Below, piece by piece: positions 7,645-14,643 of a stretch of 17,758 bases of DNA. The notes under the pieces were generated by a model. That model had not been told where the DNA came from, did no database searches, and saw only the letters and a list, made by a program, of their open reading frames with translations. Every line of letters begins with the position of its first letter. The stretch's first letter is position 1. The stretch lies in the NCBI GenBank assembly GCA_900317865.1, contig ONIK01000034.1:1-17758 (forward strand), given 5' to 3'. A program made the translations under genes and the position numbers. This DNA is from an uncultured Methanobrevibacter sp. (GTDB lineage: Archaea; Methanobacteriota; Methanobacteria; Methanobacteriales; Methanobacteriaceae).

Positions 7645-8866
7645 GCTCGTATAAGTTTCCATAGTTGTATAATTTTATTTCATCTGGAACTTTATAGATT
7701 ATGTTTTTTGTATCAAATATTATTGTATTTTCATGAATCAGTGTATAATCAAGGTTTTTAAACTCGTTGTGATCACATAATATTAAAATCAAATCCGCAT
7801 CACTAACAGCATCTTTAAAAGTGACAAAGCTAGGATTATCTATGTGTGGATCATGGATGGCTATTTCATAGTCTTTTTCTAAATTAGCTATAATTTCATA
7901 AGCAGGACTTTCCCTATCATCACCAGTATTTCCTTTGTATGAAACTCCTAAAACAGCTATTTTACCTTCTTTTATTATTTTTCTCACGTTATCACATACA
8001 AATTCAGGCATTGAGTTATTTGTATCCCTTGCAAGCTTAATTATCTTAGCCGTTTCCGGCGCTTTTGCATAAATAAAGTAAGGGTCAATTGCAAGGCAAT
8101 GTCCGCCAACACCAGGTCCTGGGGAATGTAAGTTTACTCTTGGATGTTTATTTGCCATTTTAATTACATCCAGGGTATTTACACCAATTTCAGAACAGAT
8201 TTTTGCAAGTTCGTTAGCTAGTGCAATGTTGACATCTCTGAAAGTGTTTTCCATACATTTTGATAATTCAGCAGTTTTTGCTTCAGTCAGCATTAATTCA
8301 CCTTCTACAAACTGACCATAAACTTCTCTTGCTTTTTTACTGCATTTTGGTGTAATACCTCCAATAATACGGTCATTGTGAATTAATTCTTCGATGATTC
8401 TTCCAGGCAAAACTCTTTCAGGGCAATGGGCAAGATATAAATCTTCACCGATAGTAAAGCCGGCTTTTTCAAATATTGGTTTTATTATGTCATCAGTTGA
8501 CATTGGAGCAATTGTAGATTCTACAATAACGACATTATCCTTTTCTAAACATGGAATTATTGATTTACATGCATTGATAACATAACTTAAATCACAGCTA
8601 TAATTTTCAACAATATATGGGGTAGGTACGGTAATAATAAATGCATCAGCTTTTTCAGGCTTTAAAGAAGCTTTATATACTTTATTTTTTAAAGCTTGTT
8701 TTATTATAGATGATATTCCAGGTTCTTCTATGTGAATGATTCCATTATTTAAATTTTCAATCATTTTTTCATTAACATCAACTCCAACGACTTCGCAGTG
8801 GTTTCTTGCGAATAATGCTGCTGTTGGAAGTCCGATATAACCTTGGCCAATTACACATACTTTCAT
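7634..8866 (-). CDS. wecC: UDP-N-acetyl-D-mannosamine dehydrogenase (WecC type)
   Basis: This enzyme of the UDP-glucose/UDP-ManNAc dehydrogenase family oxidises the C6 of UDP-N-acetylmannosamine twice, with NAD, to give UDP-ManNAc-uronic acid. The Rossmann motif GQGYIG is at 7-12. The catalytic cysteine lies in PGVGGHCLAIDPYF (Cys257); GGHC followed by DP is the WecC form, whereas UDP-glucose dehydrogenases usually read GGSC followed by KD. CPERVLPG near 148-155 is also typical. At 410 residues it is full length. It is divergent from rmlD and shares its intergenic region, so ManNAcA probably enters the same surface glycan. AGGGG seven bases before the ATG serves as ribosome-binding site. The matching UDP-GlcNAc 2-epimerase is not in the window. 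Oxidation of another UDP-HexNAc is possible. Confidence 0.87.
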   Translation of the reverse strand: MKVCVIGQGYIGLPTAALFARNHCEVVGVDVNEKMIENLNNGIIHIEEPGISSIIKQALKNKVYKASLKPEKADAFIITVPTPYIVENYSCDLSYVINACKSIIPCLEKDNVVIVESTIAPMSTDDIIKPIFEKAGFTIGEDLYLAHCPERVLPGRIIEELIHNDRIIGGITPKCSKKAREVYGQFVEGELMLTEAKTAELSKCMENTFRDVNIALANELAKICSEIGVNTLDVIKMANKHPRVNLHSPGPGVGGHCLAIDPYFIYAKAPETAKIIKLARDTNNSMPEFVCDNVRKIIKEGKIAVLGVSYKGNTGDDRESPAYEIIANLEKDYEIAIHDPHIDNPSFVTFKDAVSDADLILILCDHNEFKNLDYTLIHENTIIFDTKNIIYKVPDEIKLYNYGNLYELNL

Positions 8867-8942
8867 ATAAATACCCCTTGTAATTTTAAATAATAATATT
8901 GATATATCTTATTTATATAATTAAATTTTTTTGGAGATACAA
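8867..8942. promoter_or_regulatory. Divergent promoter region between wecC and rmlD
   Basis: This 76-base AT-rich gap serves genes on both strands. ATTTATATAA at 8911-8920 reads as a TATA box in both directions: on the minus strand it would give a wecC transcript with a leader of about 24 bases that includes AGGGG. For rmlD, this box would place the start almost at the ATG, whereas a TAAATAATAATAT element near 8888-8900 would leave the GGAGAT ribosome-binding site (8933-8938) inside the transcript. Both genes may thus be co-regulated. Confidence 0.5.
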
Positions 8943-9782
8943 ATGAAAATTTTAATCACTGGTTCAAATGGTATGTTAGGGCATGATTTAATTGATGTTT
9001 TAGAAGATAAGCATGAATTAATCTTAACCACATCTTCTTCATTGGATATAACTGACAAGGACCATGTTATTAACTTTATAAAGGAAAATAATCCTGATAT
9101 GGTTATTAACTCTGCAGCTTATACTAATGTTGATGGATGTGAAGAAAACGTTGAATTGGCATTCGAAGTTAATGGTACTGGTCCAAGAAATTTGGCTTTG
9201 GGATGTAAGGAAGTAGGATGTCCGCTTCTTCACGTAAGTACAGATTATGTATTTAATGGTAAAATTACAAGGCCATTGCTTGAAGATGATGAAATTGGTC
9301 CTAATTCAGTTTATGGTAAAAGTAAACTTGAAGGTGAAATAGCTATTCAGGAAATCTTGGATAAATTTTTCATTGTAAGAACTGCATGGTTATATGGTGT
9401 TAACGGAGGTAATTTCCCTAAAACAATGTTGGAGCTTGCTAAAAATCATCCTGAAATAACTGTTGTTACAGATGAAGTAGGCTGTCCTACATATACTCTT
9501 GATTTAGCTAAGGCTATTGGAGAATTGATTGAAACAGATTATTATGGAATTTATCATGTAACTAATTCCGATAGTTGTTCTTGGTTTGATTTTGCAAAAT
9601 ATATTTTTGAAGTTGCAGAAGTTGACGTTAAGGTAATACCCGTAACTGCAGCTGAATTTGCACGGCCTGCTCCAAGACCTTCATATTCTGTTTTAGATAA
9701 TAAAAAATGGATTGAAAAGGGTTTTAAACCATTAAGAAGTTATAAGGATGCTGTAAAGGAATATATTAATATAATAAAATAG
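8943..9782 (+). CDS. rmlD: dTDP-4-dehydrorhamnose reductase
   Basis: This catalyses the last step of dTDP-L-rhamnose synthesis: NAD(P)H reduction of dTDP-4-dehydro-L-rhamnose. It is a short-chain dehydrogenase with the nucleotide motif TGSNGMLG at 6-13, HVSTDYVFNG around 97-106 and the catalytic Y124-x-x-x-K128 in VYGKSK. The length of 279 residues is normal. GGAGAT six bases upstream fixes the ATG at 8943; a TTG at 8931 is rejected because it would consume this site. rmlD is separated from rmlA, rmlC and rmlB by about 3.4 kb holding the ribonuclease/inhibitor pair and the exporter. It leads an apparent operon, with the ribonuclease gene starting nine bases after its stop. Confidence 0.93.
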   Translation: MKILITGSNGMLGHDLIDVLEDKHELILTTSSSLDITDKDHVINFIKENNPDMVINSAAYTNVDGCEENVELAFEVNGTGPRNLALGCKEVGCPLLHVSTDYVFNGKITRPLLEDDEIGPNSVYGKSKLEGEIAIQEILDKFFIVRTAWLYGVNGGNFPKTMLELAKNHPEITVVTDEVGCPTYTLDLAKAIGELIETDYYGIYHVTNSDSCSWFDFAKYIFEVAEVDVKVIPVTAAEFARPAPRPSYSVLDNKKWIEKGFKPLRSYKDAVKEYINIIK

Positions 9783-9791
9783 GTGTGTAAA

Positions 9792-10217
9792 ATGGATAGA
9801 AGATTGTTAATAATTGCTATTGCAATTATAGCATTATTTGGTGGTCTTTTATTATCTGGTTCATTTGCTCAAAAGAATGTAAAAGTTGAAGAAAATGGCC
9901 AGTATTGTACTGTTGATGAAGTTGCTGCTTATATCAAGGAATTTCATAAGCTACCAAGTAATTATATAACTAAAGATGAAGCAAAACTGTTGGGGTGGAA
10001 TGGAGGACCTTTGAAAAAATATGCTCCTGGTAAAAGTATTGGTGGTGATGTATTTACCAATAGGCAGGGATGTCTTCCAAAAACGTCTGCAAAATACATA
10101 GAATGTGATATTAATGCGAATGGAACATCTAGGGGTCCTGAAAGAATTGTTTATAACAATGAAACATTTAAAGTATACTATACATCAGACCACTATAATA
10201 CATTTAAAGAGGTTTAA
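9792..10217 (+). CDS. Barnase-like secreted guanyl-preferring ribonuclease
   Basis: The 141-residue protein has an N-terminal hydrophobic segment (5-25, after two Arg) ending in SFAQ, which fits a cleavable signal peptide or membrane anchor. Residues 40-141 then align with mature barnase almost throughout: FHKLPSNYITK, APGKSIGGDVF, SDHYNTF. By that alignment the catalytic set is complete: Lys61, Arg91, Glu104 (general base), Arg114, Arg118 and His134 (general acid) match barnase K27, R59, E73, R83, R87 and H102. It should cleave single-stranded RNA after guanine, outside the cell. Three cysteines (39, 94, 105) have no counterpart in Bacillus barnase. AGGTG six bases upstream favours the ATG at 9792 over GTG 9783. 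The inhibitor gene follows two bases later. Such enzymes are best known in bacteria, so acquisition by transfer is likely. Confidence 0.93.
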   Translation: MDRRLLIIAIAIIALFGGLLLSGSFAQKNVKVEENGQYCTVDEVAAYIKEFHKLPSNYITKDEAKLLGWNGGPLKKYAPGKSIGGDVFTNRQGCLPKTSAKYIECDINANGTSRGPERIVYNNETFKVYYTSDHYNTFKEV

Positions 10218-10219
10218 AC

Positions 10220-10456
10220 TTGCCAGTTTATGAAGTTGATGGTAAATTAATTGAAAAGGAAGGCCATAAGTATCTAAAAGACGCTTTAGAGTTTCCAGAT
10301 TATTATGGTGAAAATCTTGATGCATTATATGATTGTTTATGTGAAATGAGTGGTGAAATTCATTTTAGCAATATTAGTCATGTTAAAGAATGCATTCTGG
10401 ATACATTTGATGATGCAAGAAAAGTTAATAAAAATTTAATTATTGAATTTATTTAA
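10220..10456 (+). CDS. Barstar-like ribonuclease inhibitor (immunity protein)
   Basis: This 78-residue cytoplasmic protein aligns with barstar. The binding helix reads PDYYGENLDALYDCL at 26-40, against PEYYGENLDALWDCL in barstar. Asp34 and Asp38 correspond to barstar D35 and D39, which plug the barnase active site. Barstar W38 is Tyr here, and E76 is replaced by Asp65, keeping the charge. It presumably binds any ribonuclease that folds in the cytosol before export. The start is TTG at 10220, two bases after the ribonuclease stop. AGAGGT six bases upstream supports it, and no ATG lies before the conserved region. The order toxin then inhibitor in one transcript leaves the inhibitor dependent on the same promoter unless a hidden one exists. 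Confidence 0.93.
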   Translation: MPVYEVDGKLIEKEGHKYLKDALEFPDYYGENLDALYDCLCEMSGEIHFSNISHVKECILDTFDDARKVNKNLIIEFI

Positions 10457-10548
10457 AAGTAAGTTTTTTATATTATACTTTTCATAAAATATGATAATAA
10501 TTGACTTATTTTTAGATTTTCAATATGGGAATAAGCGAGTTAGATTAA
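10457..10548 (+). promoter_or_regulatory. Gap between the inhibitor gene and wzm: weak terminator and possible promoter
   Basis: A six-T run at 10464-10469 shortly after the inhibitor stop could act as a weak archaeal terminator. CATAAAATATG near 10484-10494 could be a TATA box giving a wzm leader of roughly 30 bases. Neither is strong; the exporter may also be read through from rmlD. Confidence 0.35.
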
Positions 10549-11334
10549 ATGATTAGGGACAATGCACAAATAAAAAACTTTAATAGGTATTCTTTCTTAC
10601 TTACTGAGTTAGTTAAAAGAGATATCAGTGGTAAATACAAAGATTCAACACTAGGTTTATTCTGGAGTTTTTTAAATCCATTATTATCAATGATTGTGTT
10701 AACAATGGTATTTTCACAATTTTTCGGTGGATCTATTCCAAATTTTCCAGTATACTTATTAAGTGGTAAATTAGTCTTTGATTTATTTGCAAATGCTACT
10801 ACTGGAGCAATGGATTCAATTAAAGGAAATTCAGAGATTATAAAAAAGATTTATGTTCCAAAATATATGTTTGCAGTTGGAATTGTATGTTCTGAGTTTA
10901 TAAACTTTTTAATATCACTTATCGTGCTTATTGCGGTGATGCTTGTAACAGGAGCACCGTTCTATATGTCTTTACTCTATTCTCCGATTCCATTGTTTTT
11001 CTTACTTTTATTAACAATGGGTGTTGGTTTAATTTTAGCAACAGCTACAACATTTTTCACAGATATTAAGTATTTATATGGTGTTTTAATCATGTTGCTA
11101 TCATTTATGACACCATTATTTTATCCTATTGAAATGATTCCTGAGCAGTATCTGATTTTATTTAAAATAAATCCATTGTATGCTGCTGTAAAATGTTTTA
11201 GGGATATTGTATTGGCTGGTACATTCCCCGAAATGAAATTTTTCATTTATTTGGTTATTACATCAATTGCTGCATTGGCTATTGGAATTTTTGTATTTAA
11301 AAAATACCAAGATGACTTTATATTAAATATTTAG
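10549..11334 (+). CDS. wzm: ABC polysaccharide exporter, permease subunit (Wzm/TagG family)
   Basis: This is the membrane half of the ABC-2 exporter that moves lipid-linked glycans across the cytoplasmic membrane. The 261-residue protein has an N-terminal amphipathic stretch with the family's LVKRDISGKYKDSTLG segment (about 21-36), followed by about six hydrophobic helices (roughly 37-60, 65-80, 105-130, 140-170, 175-195 and 230-255). TPLFYPIEMIP before the last helices is typical. It pairs with the ATPase directly downstream, whose ribosome-binding site overlaps this stop codon. The ATG at 10549 has only a weak upstream purine run, so translation may depend on read-through or a short leader. 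The cargo is probably rhamnose-containing, judged from the neighbours. Confidence 0.92.
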   Translation: MIRDNAQIKNFNRYSFLLTELVKRDISGKYKDSTLGLFWSFLNPLLSMIVLTMVFSQFFGGSIPNFPVYLLSGKLVFDLFANATTGAMDSIKGNSEIIKKIYVPKYMFAVGIVCSEFINFLISLIVLIAVMLVTGAPFYMSLLYSPIPLFFLLLLTMGVGLILATATTFFTDIKYLYGVLIMLLSFMTPLFYPIEMIPEQYLILFKINPLYAAVKCFRDIVLAGTFPEMKFFIYLVITSIAALAIGIFVFKKYQDDFILNI

Positions 11335-11339
11335 GAGGT
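11333..11339 (+). promoter_or_regulatory. Strong ribosome-binding site of wzt, overlapping the wzm stop
   Basis: AGGAGGT is a full match to the anti-Shine-Dalgarno sequence and begins within the wzm TAG codon (11332-11334), five bases before the wzt ATG. It fixes the wzt start and shows that the long N-terminal extension is translated from the first ATG. Confidence 0.85.
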
Positions 11340-11344
11340 AAAAG

Positions 11345-13114
11345 ATGACAATTCAGTTAAGATATCCGAGGAAAGTTTCTCAAAAAGAGGATAGCGAAAA
11401 ATCTTCATGGGAAAATTTAGAAAACATTCTTCTCGATGATTGGGATGACGTTGCATCTACTTATGTATCTCCAGATCAAAAGCCATCCGTATTTACAATC
11501 AGTGACTTTAATTTTAATATTCCTGATGATGCAAAGGTTTCTGAGGTAGTAATTGAGCATGATTTTCACAAAGAATCTTCTCAAGAACCCATTGAAATTG
11601 AACCGCCTTTAATTACTCTTATGGTTGGGGATAATGATTTTGAAGTTAATTCCTTTATTAATGCAGATATTTATCCCTCTGACCGTAGTGTATCAATACC
11701 TTTGGAAGATATAAAAGGTGAGGATGTTAAAGGGGATAATTTTAGTATAAAATTTGAATTTCCTGAAAATTTAAATAAACATGGCGGACTGTTATTCTTT
11801 GATTTTGTTCGTGTAAGGCTAATCTTTGATATTAAAAGATATATTTTAAGCAGTGGTGAAACCAATTCTTATTTTCCGACTGAAGAAAAACCAATTCAAT
11901 TAGCAGTTGGAGATGAATTTAGATATTCTCTTTACTTTAGAAATGTAAATGGTGTTTCAACAGACCGTCAGGAAGTAAAGATTAATATCCCTGAAGGATT
12001 TGAAATTGTAAAGCATTATTTTAAAGCATCAAAGATTAATAAATTAACAGATGATGATATTGATGAAGAATTGTATGAAGATGAGTTTGATGAAGAAAAA
12101 CTAATATGGTATCCGTCTGTTAGAGGTAAAGGTTCAGCAGCTATTAGATTAGTTTTAAAATGTAGTGAAGAAGGCCTTAAAGCATTATATGGTTATAATG
12201 AAAACTTTGGTGTAACTTCTAATTTCTATGTTGAAGTTCATGATAAGGATTTTGAAAGTCCCAAAAACATGTTTGATGAAACAACAAATGTATGGGGTAC
12301 GGAATTAGGAGACGATGAAGAATATCAATTAATCAATCAGGATATAGTCATTGATGTTGAAAATGTATCAATGGAATTTAAAAAAGCACAGGAAAAAGTT
12401 GATAATCTCAAGGAATATTGTATTAAATGGGTTAAAAGAGAATTAAAACCTAAAAATAAATTTAAAGCTCTTGATGATGTTTCATTTTCTGTTCATAAAG
12501 GTGAAAGAGTTGGAATTATTGGTTTTAATGGTGCAGGTAAAAGTACTATTTTAAAAATATTATCTGGTGTTTTAAAACCTACTTCCGGTAAAATTCAAAC
12601 CTATGGAACTATTGCTCCATTACTTGAACTTGGTGCAGGTTTTGACCATAATTACAGCGGACGTGAGAACGTATTTTTAAATGGGGCTATTTTAGGTTAT
12701 TCAAGAGAGTTTTTAGAAAGTAAATATGATGAAATATTGGAATTTTCTGAATTAGGTGATTTCATAGATATTCCAATTAAAAATTACTCTTCAGGTATGG
12801 TAGCAAAATTAGGTTTTTCAGTTGCAACCATTGTGGAACCTGATGTATTAATTTTGGATGAAGTATTATCTGTTGGAGATGTAAAATTCCAGAAAAAAAG
12901 TGGAGATAAACTTAAATCCATGATGGGTTCTGGTGTAACAGTGTTACTTGTATCACATGCAACAGATAACATTCGTGAATTATGTACCCGTGCAATCTGG
13001 CTTGATCAAGGTAAATTAGTCATGGACGGGGATGTTGATTATGTCTGCGATGCATATATTGAAGCAGCTAAAAAAGCCTCTGAAGAACAGTTAAGCGGAC
13101 TGGATTTACAATAA
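11345..13114 (+). CDS. wzt: ABC polysaccharide exporter ATPase (Wzt) with an unusual N-terminal beta-sandwich extension
   Basis: Residues 333-575 are a Wzt-type nucleotide-binding domain: Walker A GFNGAGKST at 393-401, LLELGAGF near 426-433, signature YSSGM at 481-485, Walker B LILDE at 502-506 and the switch His538. It powers glycan export with Wzm. Residues 1-330 are not ABC sequence. The first part (about 20-165: DDWDDVAS, then FNFNIPDDAKVSEV at 55-68) resembles jelly-roll domains of archaeal and phage surface proteins. The second (about 183-300: VGDEFRYSLYFRN, INIPEGFEIV, IRLVLK) resembles the DUF11 repeat of cell-surface adhesins. An acidic linker lies at 236-251. There is no signal peptide, so these domains should stay in the cytosol. 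The usual C-terminal glycan-binding domain is absent, as the chain ends at 589, so the extension may replace it. Confidence 0.9.
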   Translation: MTIQLRYPRKVSQKEDSEKSSWENLENILLDDWDDVASTYVSPDQKPSVFTISDFNFNIPDDAKVSEVVIEHDFHKESSQEPIEIEPPLITLMVGDNDFEVNSFINADIYPSDRSVSIPLEDIKGEDVKGDNFSIKFEFPENLNKHGGLLFFDFVRVRLIFDIKRYILSSGETNSYFPTEEKPIQLAVGDEFRYSLYFRNVNGVSTDRQEVKINIPEGFEIVKHYFKASKINKLTDDDIDEELYEDEFDEEKLIWYPSVRGKGSAAIRLVLKCSEEGLKALYGYNENFGVTSNFYVEVHDKDFESPKNMFDETTNVWGTELGDDEEYQLINQDIVIDVENVSMEFKKAQEKVDNLKEYCIKWVKRELKPKNKFKALDDVSFSVHKGERVGIIGFNGAGKSTILKILSGVLKPTSGKIQTYGTIAPLLELGAGFDHNYSGRENVFLNGAILGYSREFLESKYDEILEFSELGDFIDIPIKNYSSGMVAKLGFSVATIVEPDVLILDEVLSVGDVKFQKKSGDKLKSMMGSGVTVLLVSHATDNIRELCTRAIWLDQGKLVMDGDVDYVCDAYIEAAKKASEEQLSGLDLQ

Positions 13115-13130
13115 TTTTTTTATTTTTTTT
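13115..13130 (+). terminator. Oligo-T transcription terminator after wzt
   Basis: Immediately after the wzt TAA comes a run of 15 T interrupted by one A. Long T tracts on the coding strand terminate archaeal RNA polymerase without a hairpin, and I see none here. It probably separates the exporter transcript from the rhamnose genes. Confidence 0.6.
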
Positions 13131-13151
13131 AATAGTTATTTTAATTAATTA

Positions 13152-13165
13152 TTAGTTATAAAATA
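13152..13165 (+). promoter_or_regulatory. Candidate TATA box for the rmlACB-glycosyltransferase operon
   Basis: TTAGTTATAAAATA is centred about 40 bases before the rmlA ATG, which predicts a leader of roughly 14 bases. GTGAT at 13191-13195 would then be the ribosome-binding site within it. Together with the upstream T tract this suggests a new transcription unit, but the surrounding AT-rich DNA offers other boxes. Confidence 0.45.
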
Positions 13166-13198
13166 TTAATCATATTTAAAAATTTTATAAGTGATTAT

Positions 13199-14065
13199 AT
13201 GAAAGGTATTGTACTTGCCGGTGGTTCTGGAACTCGTTTGTATCCTATTACTAAAGCAGTTTCTAAGCAGTTATTGCCGTTATATGATAAACCGATGATT
13301 TATTATCCTATTTCTGTTCTTATGCTTGCGGGAATTAAAGAGATTTTGATTATTTCTACTCCTCGTGATTTGCCTATGTATAAGGATTTGTTAGGTGACG
13401 GTTCTTCATTAGGTATTAGTTTTGAGTATGCTGTTCAGGAACATCCTAATGGTCTTGCTGAAGCTTTCATTGTTGGTGAAGACTTTATTGGTGAGGATAA
13501 TGTTGCTTTAATTTTAGGAGATAACATTTTCCATGGACATAGATTTACAGAGATTTTGGAACGTGCTACTAATCTTGATGAAGGAGCAGTTATTTTTGGT
13601 TATTATACTAATAATCCTGAAGCTTTTGGTGTTGTTGAGTTTGATGATGACTGGAATGTATTGTCTGTTGAGGAAAAACCAGAACATCCTAAATCCAATT
13701 ATATTGTTCCAGGATTATATTTCTATGATAATGACGTAATTGAAATTGCTAAAAATGTAAAGCCATCCGATAGGGGAGAAGTTGAGATTACTTCTGTTAA
13801 TGAAGAATATTTAAATCGTGGAAAACTTAAAGTAGAACTTTTAGGTCGTGGAATGGCCTGGTTAGATACTGGTACTCATACTGGCCTTTTGGAAGCGGCT
13901 AATTTCATAGAAACAGTTCAGAAAAGACAAAGTTTATACATTGCATGTCTTGAAGAAATTGCTTATCTTAAAGGTTACATTACAAAAGAACAATTACTAA
14001 AAACAGCTGAAGAGCTTAAAAAAACAGATTATGGACAATACTTATTTAATTTAGCGGAAAGGTGA
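13199..14065 (+). CDS. rmlA: Glucose-1-phosphate thymidylyltransferase
   Basis: This is the first enzyme of dTDP-L-rhamnose synthesis, joining glucose-1-phosphate to dTTP and usually feedback-inhibited by dTDP-rhamnose. The signature LAGGSGTRLYPIT is at about 6-18, followed by KQLLPLYDKPMIYYP. ILGDNIFHG holds the metal-binding Asp near 108, and EKPEHPKSNY lies near 160. The 288 residues match the short RmlA class without extra domains. The ATG follows GTGAT and a promoter-like region, and rmlC begins six bases after the stop. Gene order rmlA-rmlC-rmlB with close spacing indicates one transcript. Confidence 0.95.
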   Translation: MKGIVLAGGSGTRLYPITKAVSKQLLPLYDKPMIYYPISVLMLAGIKEILIISTPRDLPMYKDLLGDGSSLGISFEYAVQEHPNGLAEAFIVGEDFIGEDNVALILGDNIFHGHRFTEILERATNLDEGAVIFGYYTNNPEAFGVVEFDDDWNVLSVEEKPEHPKSNYIVPGLYFYDNDVIEIAKNVKPSDRGEVEITSVNEEYLNRGKLKVELLGRGMAWLDTGTHTGLLEAANFIETVQKRQSLYIACLEEIAYLKGYITKEQLLKTAEELKKTDYGQYLFNLAER

Positions 14066-14071
14066 TTATTT

Positions 14072-14629
14072 ATGGGTCAATTTAAATTTACAGAATGTGA
14101 TATTGAAGGAATGTTTATTGTTGAGCCTGCGGTTTTCGGTGACAATCGCGGATATTTTATGGAAACTTATAATGAGAATGATTTTAAGGAAGCGGGTTAT
14201 GATTTAACTTTTGTTCAGGACAACCAGTCTTCATCATCAAAAGGAGTACTTAGGGGACTTCATTTACAGTTAACACAGCCTCAAGGTAAATTAGTTCGTG
14301 TTTTAAAAGGTGAGGTTTTCGATGTTGGTGTCGATTTAAGAGGCGATTCTCCTACTTATGGTGAATGGTTTGGTGCAATTTTATCTGATGAAAATAAAAA
14401 GCAGTTGTACATTCCTCCTTGCTTTGCTCATGGATTTTTAGTGTTATCTGACCATGCAGAATTCGCTTATAAATGTACTGATTTTTATAATGGTCCTGAT
14501 GAAAGTGGAATTATTTGGAATGATCCGGATATTGCCGTTGAATGGCCTATTGATGATATTGATGAGTTAATATTTTCTGAAAAGGATGAAAAATGGCCAA
14601 CACTTGCAGAATCACAAATTAAATATTAA
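14072..14629 (+). CDS. rmlC: dTDP-4-dehydrorhamnose 3,5-epimerase
   Basis: This cupin epimerises C3 and C5 of dTDP-4-keto-6-deoxyglucose, converting the D- to the L-sugar series. Conserved segments are VQDNQSSSSKGVLRGLH, whose His64 is the catalytic base, DVGVDLR at 84-90, YIPPCFAHGFLVLSD with His120, and FAYKCTDFY with the proton-donating Tyr region at 133-139. The 185 residues fit the family. GGTGAT, overlapping the rmlA stop, is the ribosome-binding site. The stop codon overlaps by one base a possible early ATG for rmlB. Confidence 0.95.
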   Translation: MGQFKFTECDIEGMFIVEPAVFGDNRGYFMETYNENDFKEAGYDLTFVQDNQSSSSKGVLRGLHLQLTQPQGKLVRVLKGEVFDVGVDLRGDSPTYGEWFGAILSDENKKQLYIPPCFAHGFLVLSDHAEFAYKCTDFYNGPDESGIIWNDPDIAVEWPIDDIDELIFSEKDEKWPTLAESQIKY

Positions 14630-14643
14630 TGGATGTTTTATTT

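Noticed and set aside
9783..9791. Earlier GTG start for the ribonuclease
   Set aside because: It would use the AGGTG that serves as ribosome-binding site for the ATG at 9792 and would add Met-Cys-Lys to the signal peptide without need.
10525..10548. Seven-codon ATG frame (M-G-I-S-E-L-D) ending directly before the wzm ATG
   Set aside because: It could be a leader peptide, but it has no convincing ribosome-binding site and an AT-rich gap produces such frames by chance.
13131..13198. Possible small RNA or riboswitch before rmlA
   Set aside because: The stretch is simple A/T sequence with no stable stem-loop visible by eye; a promoter explains it adequately.
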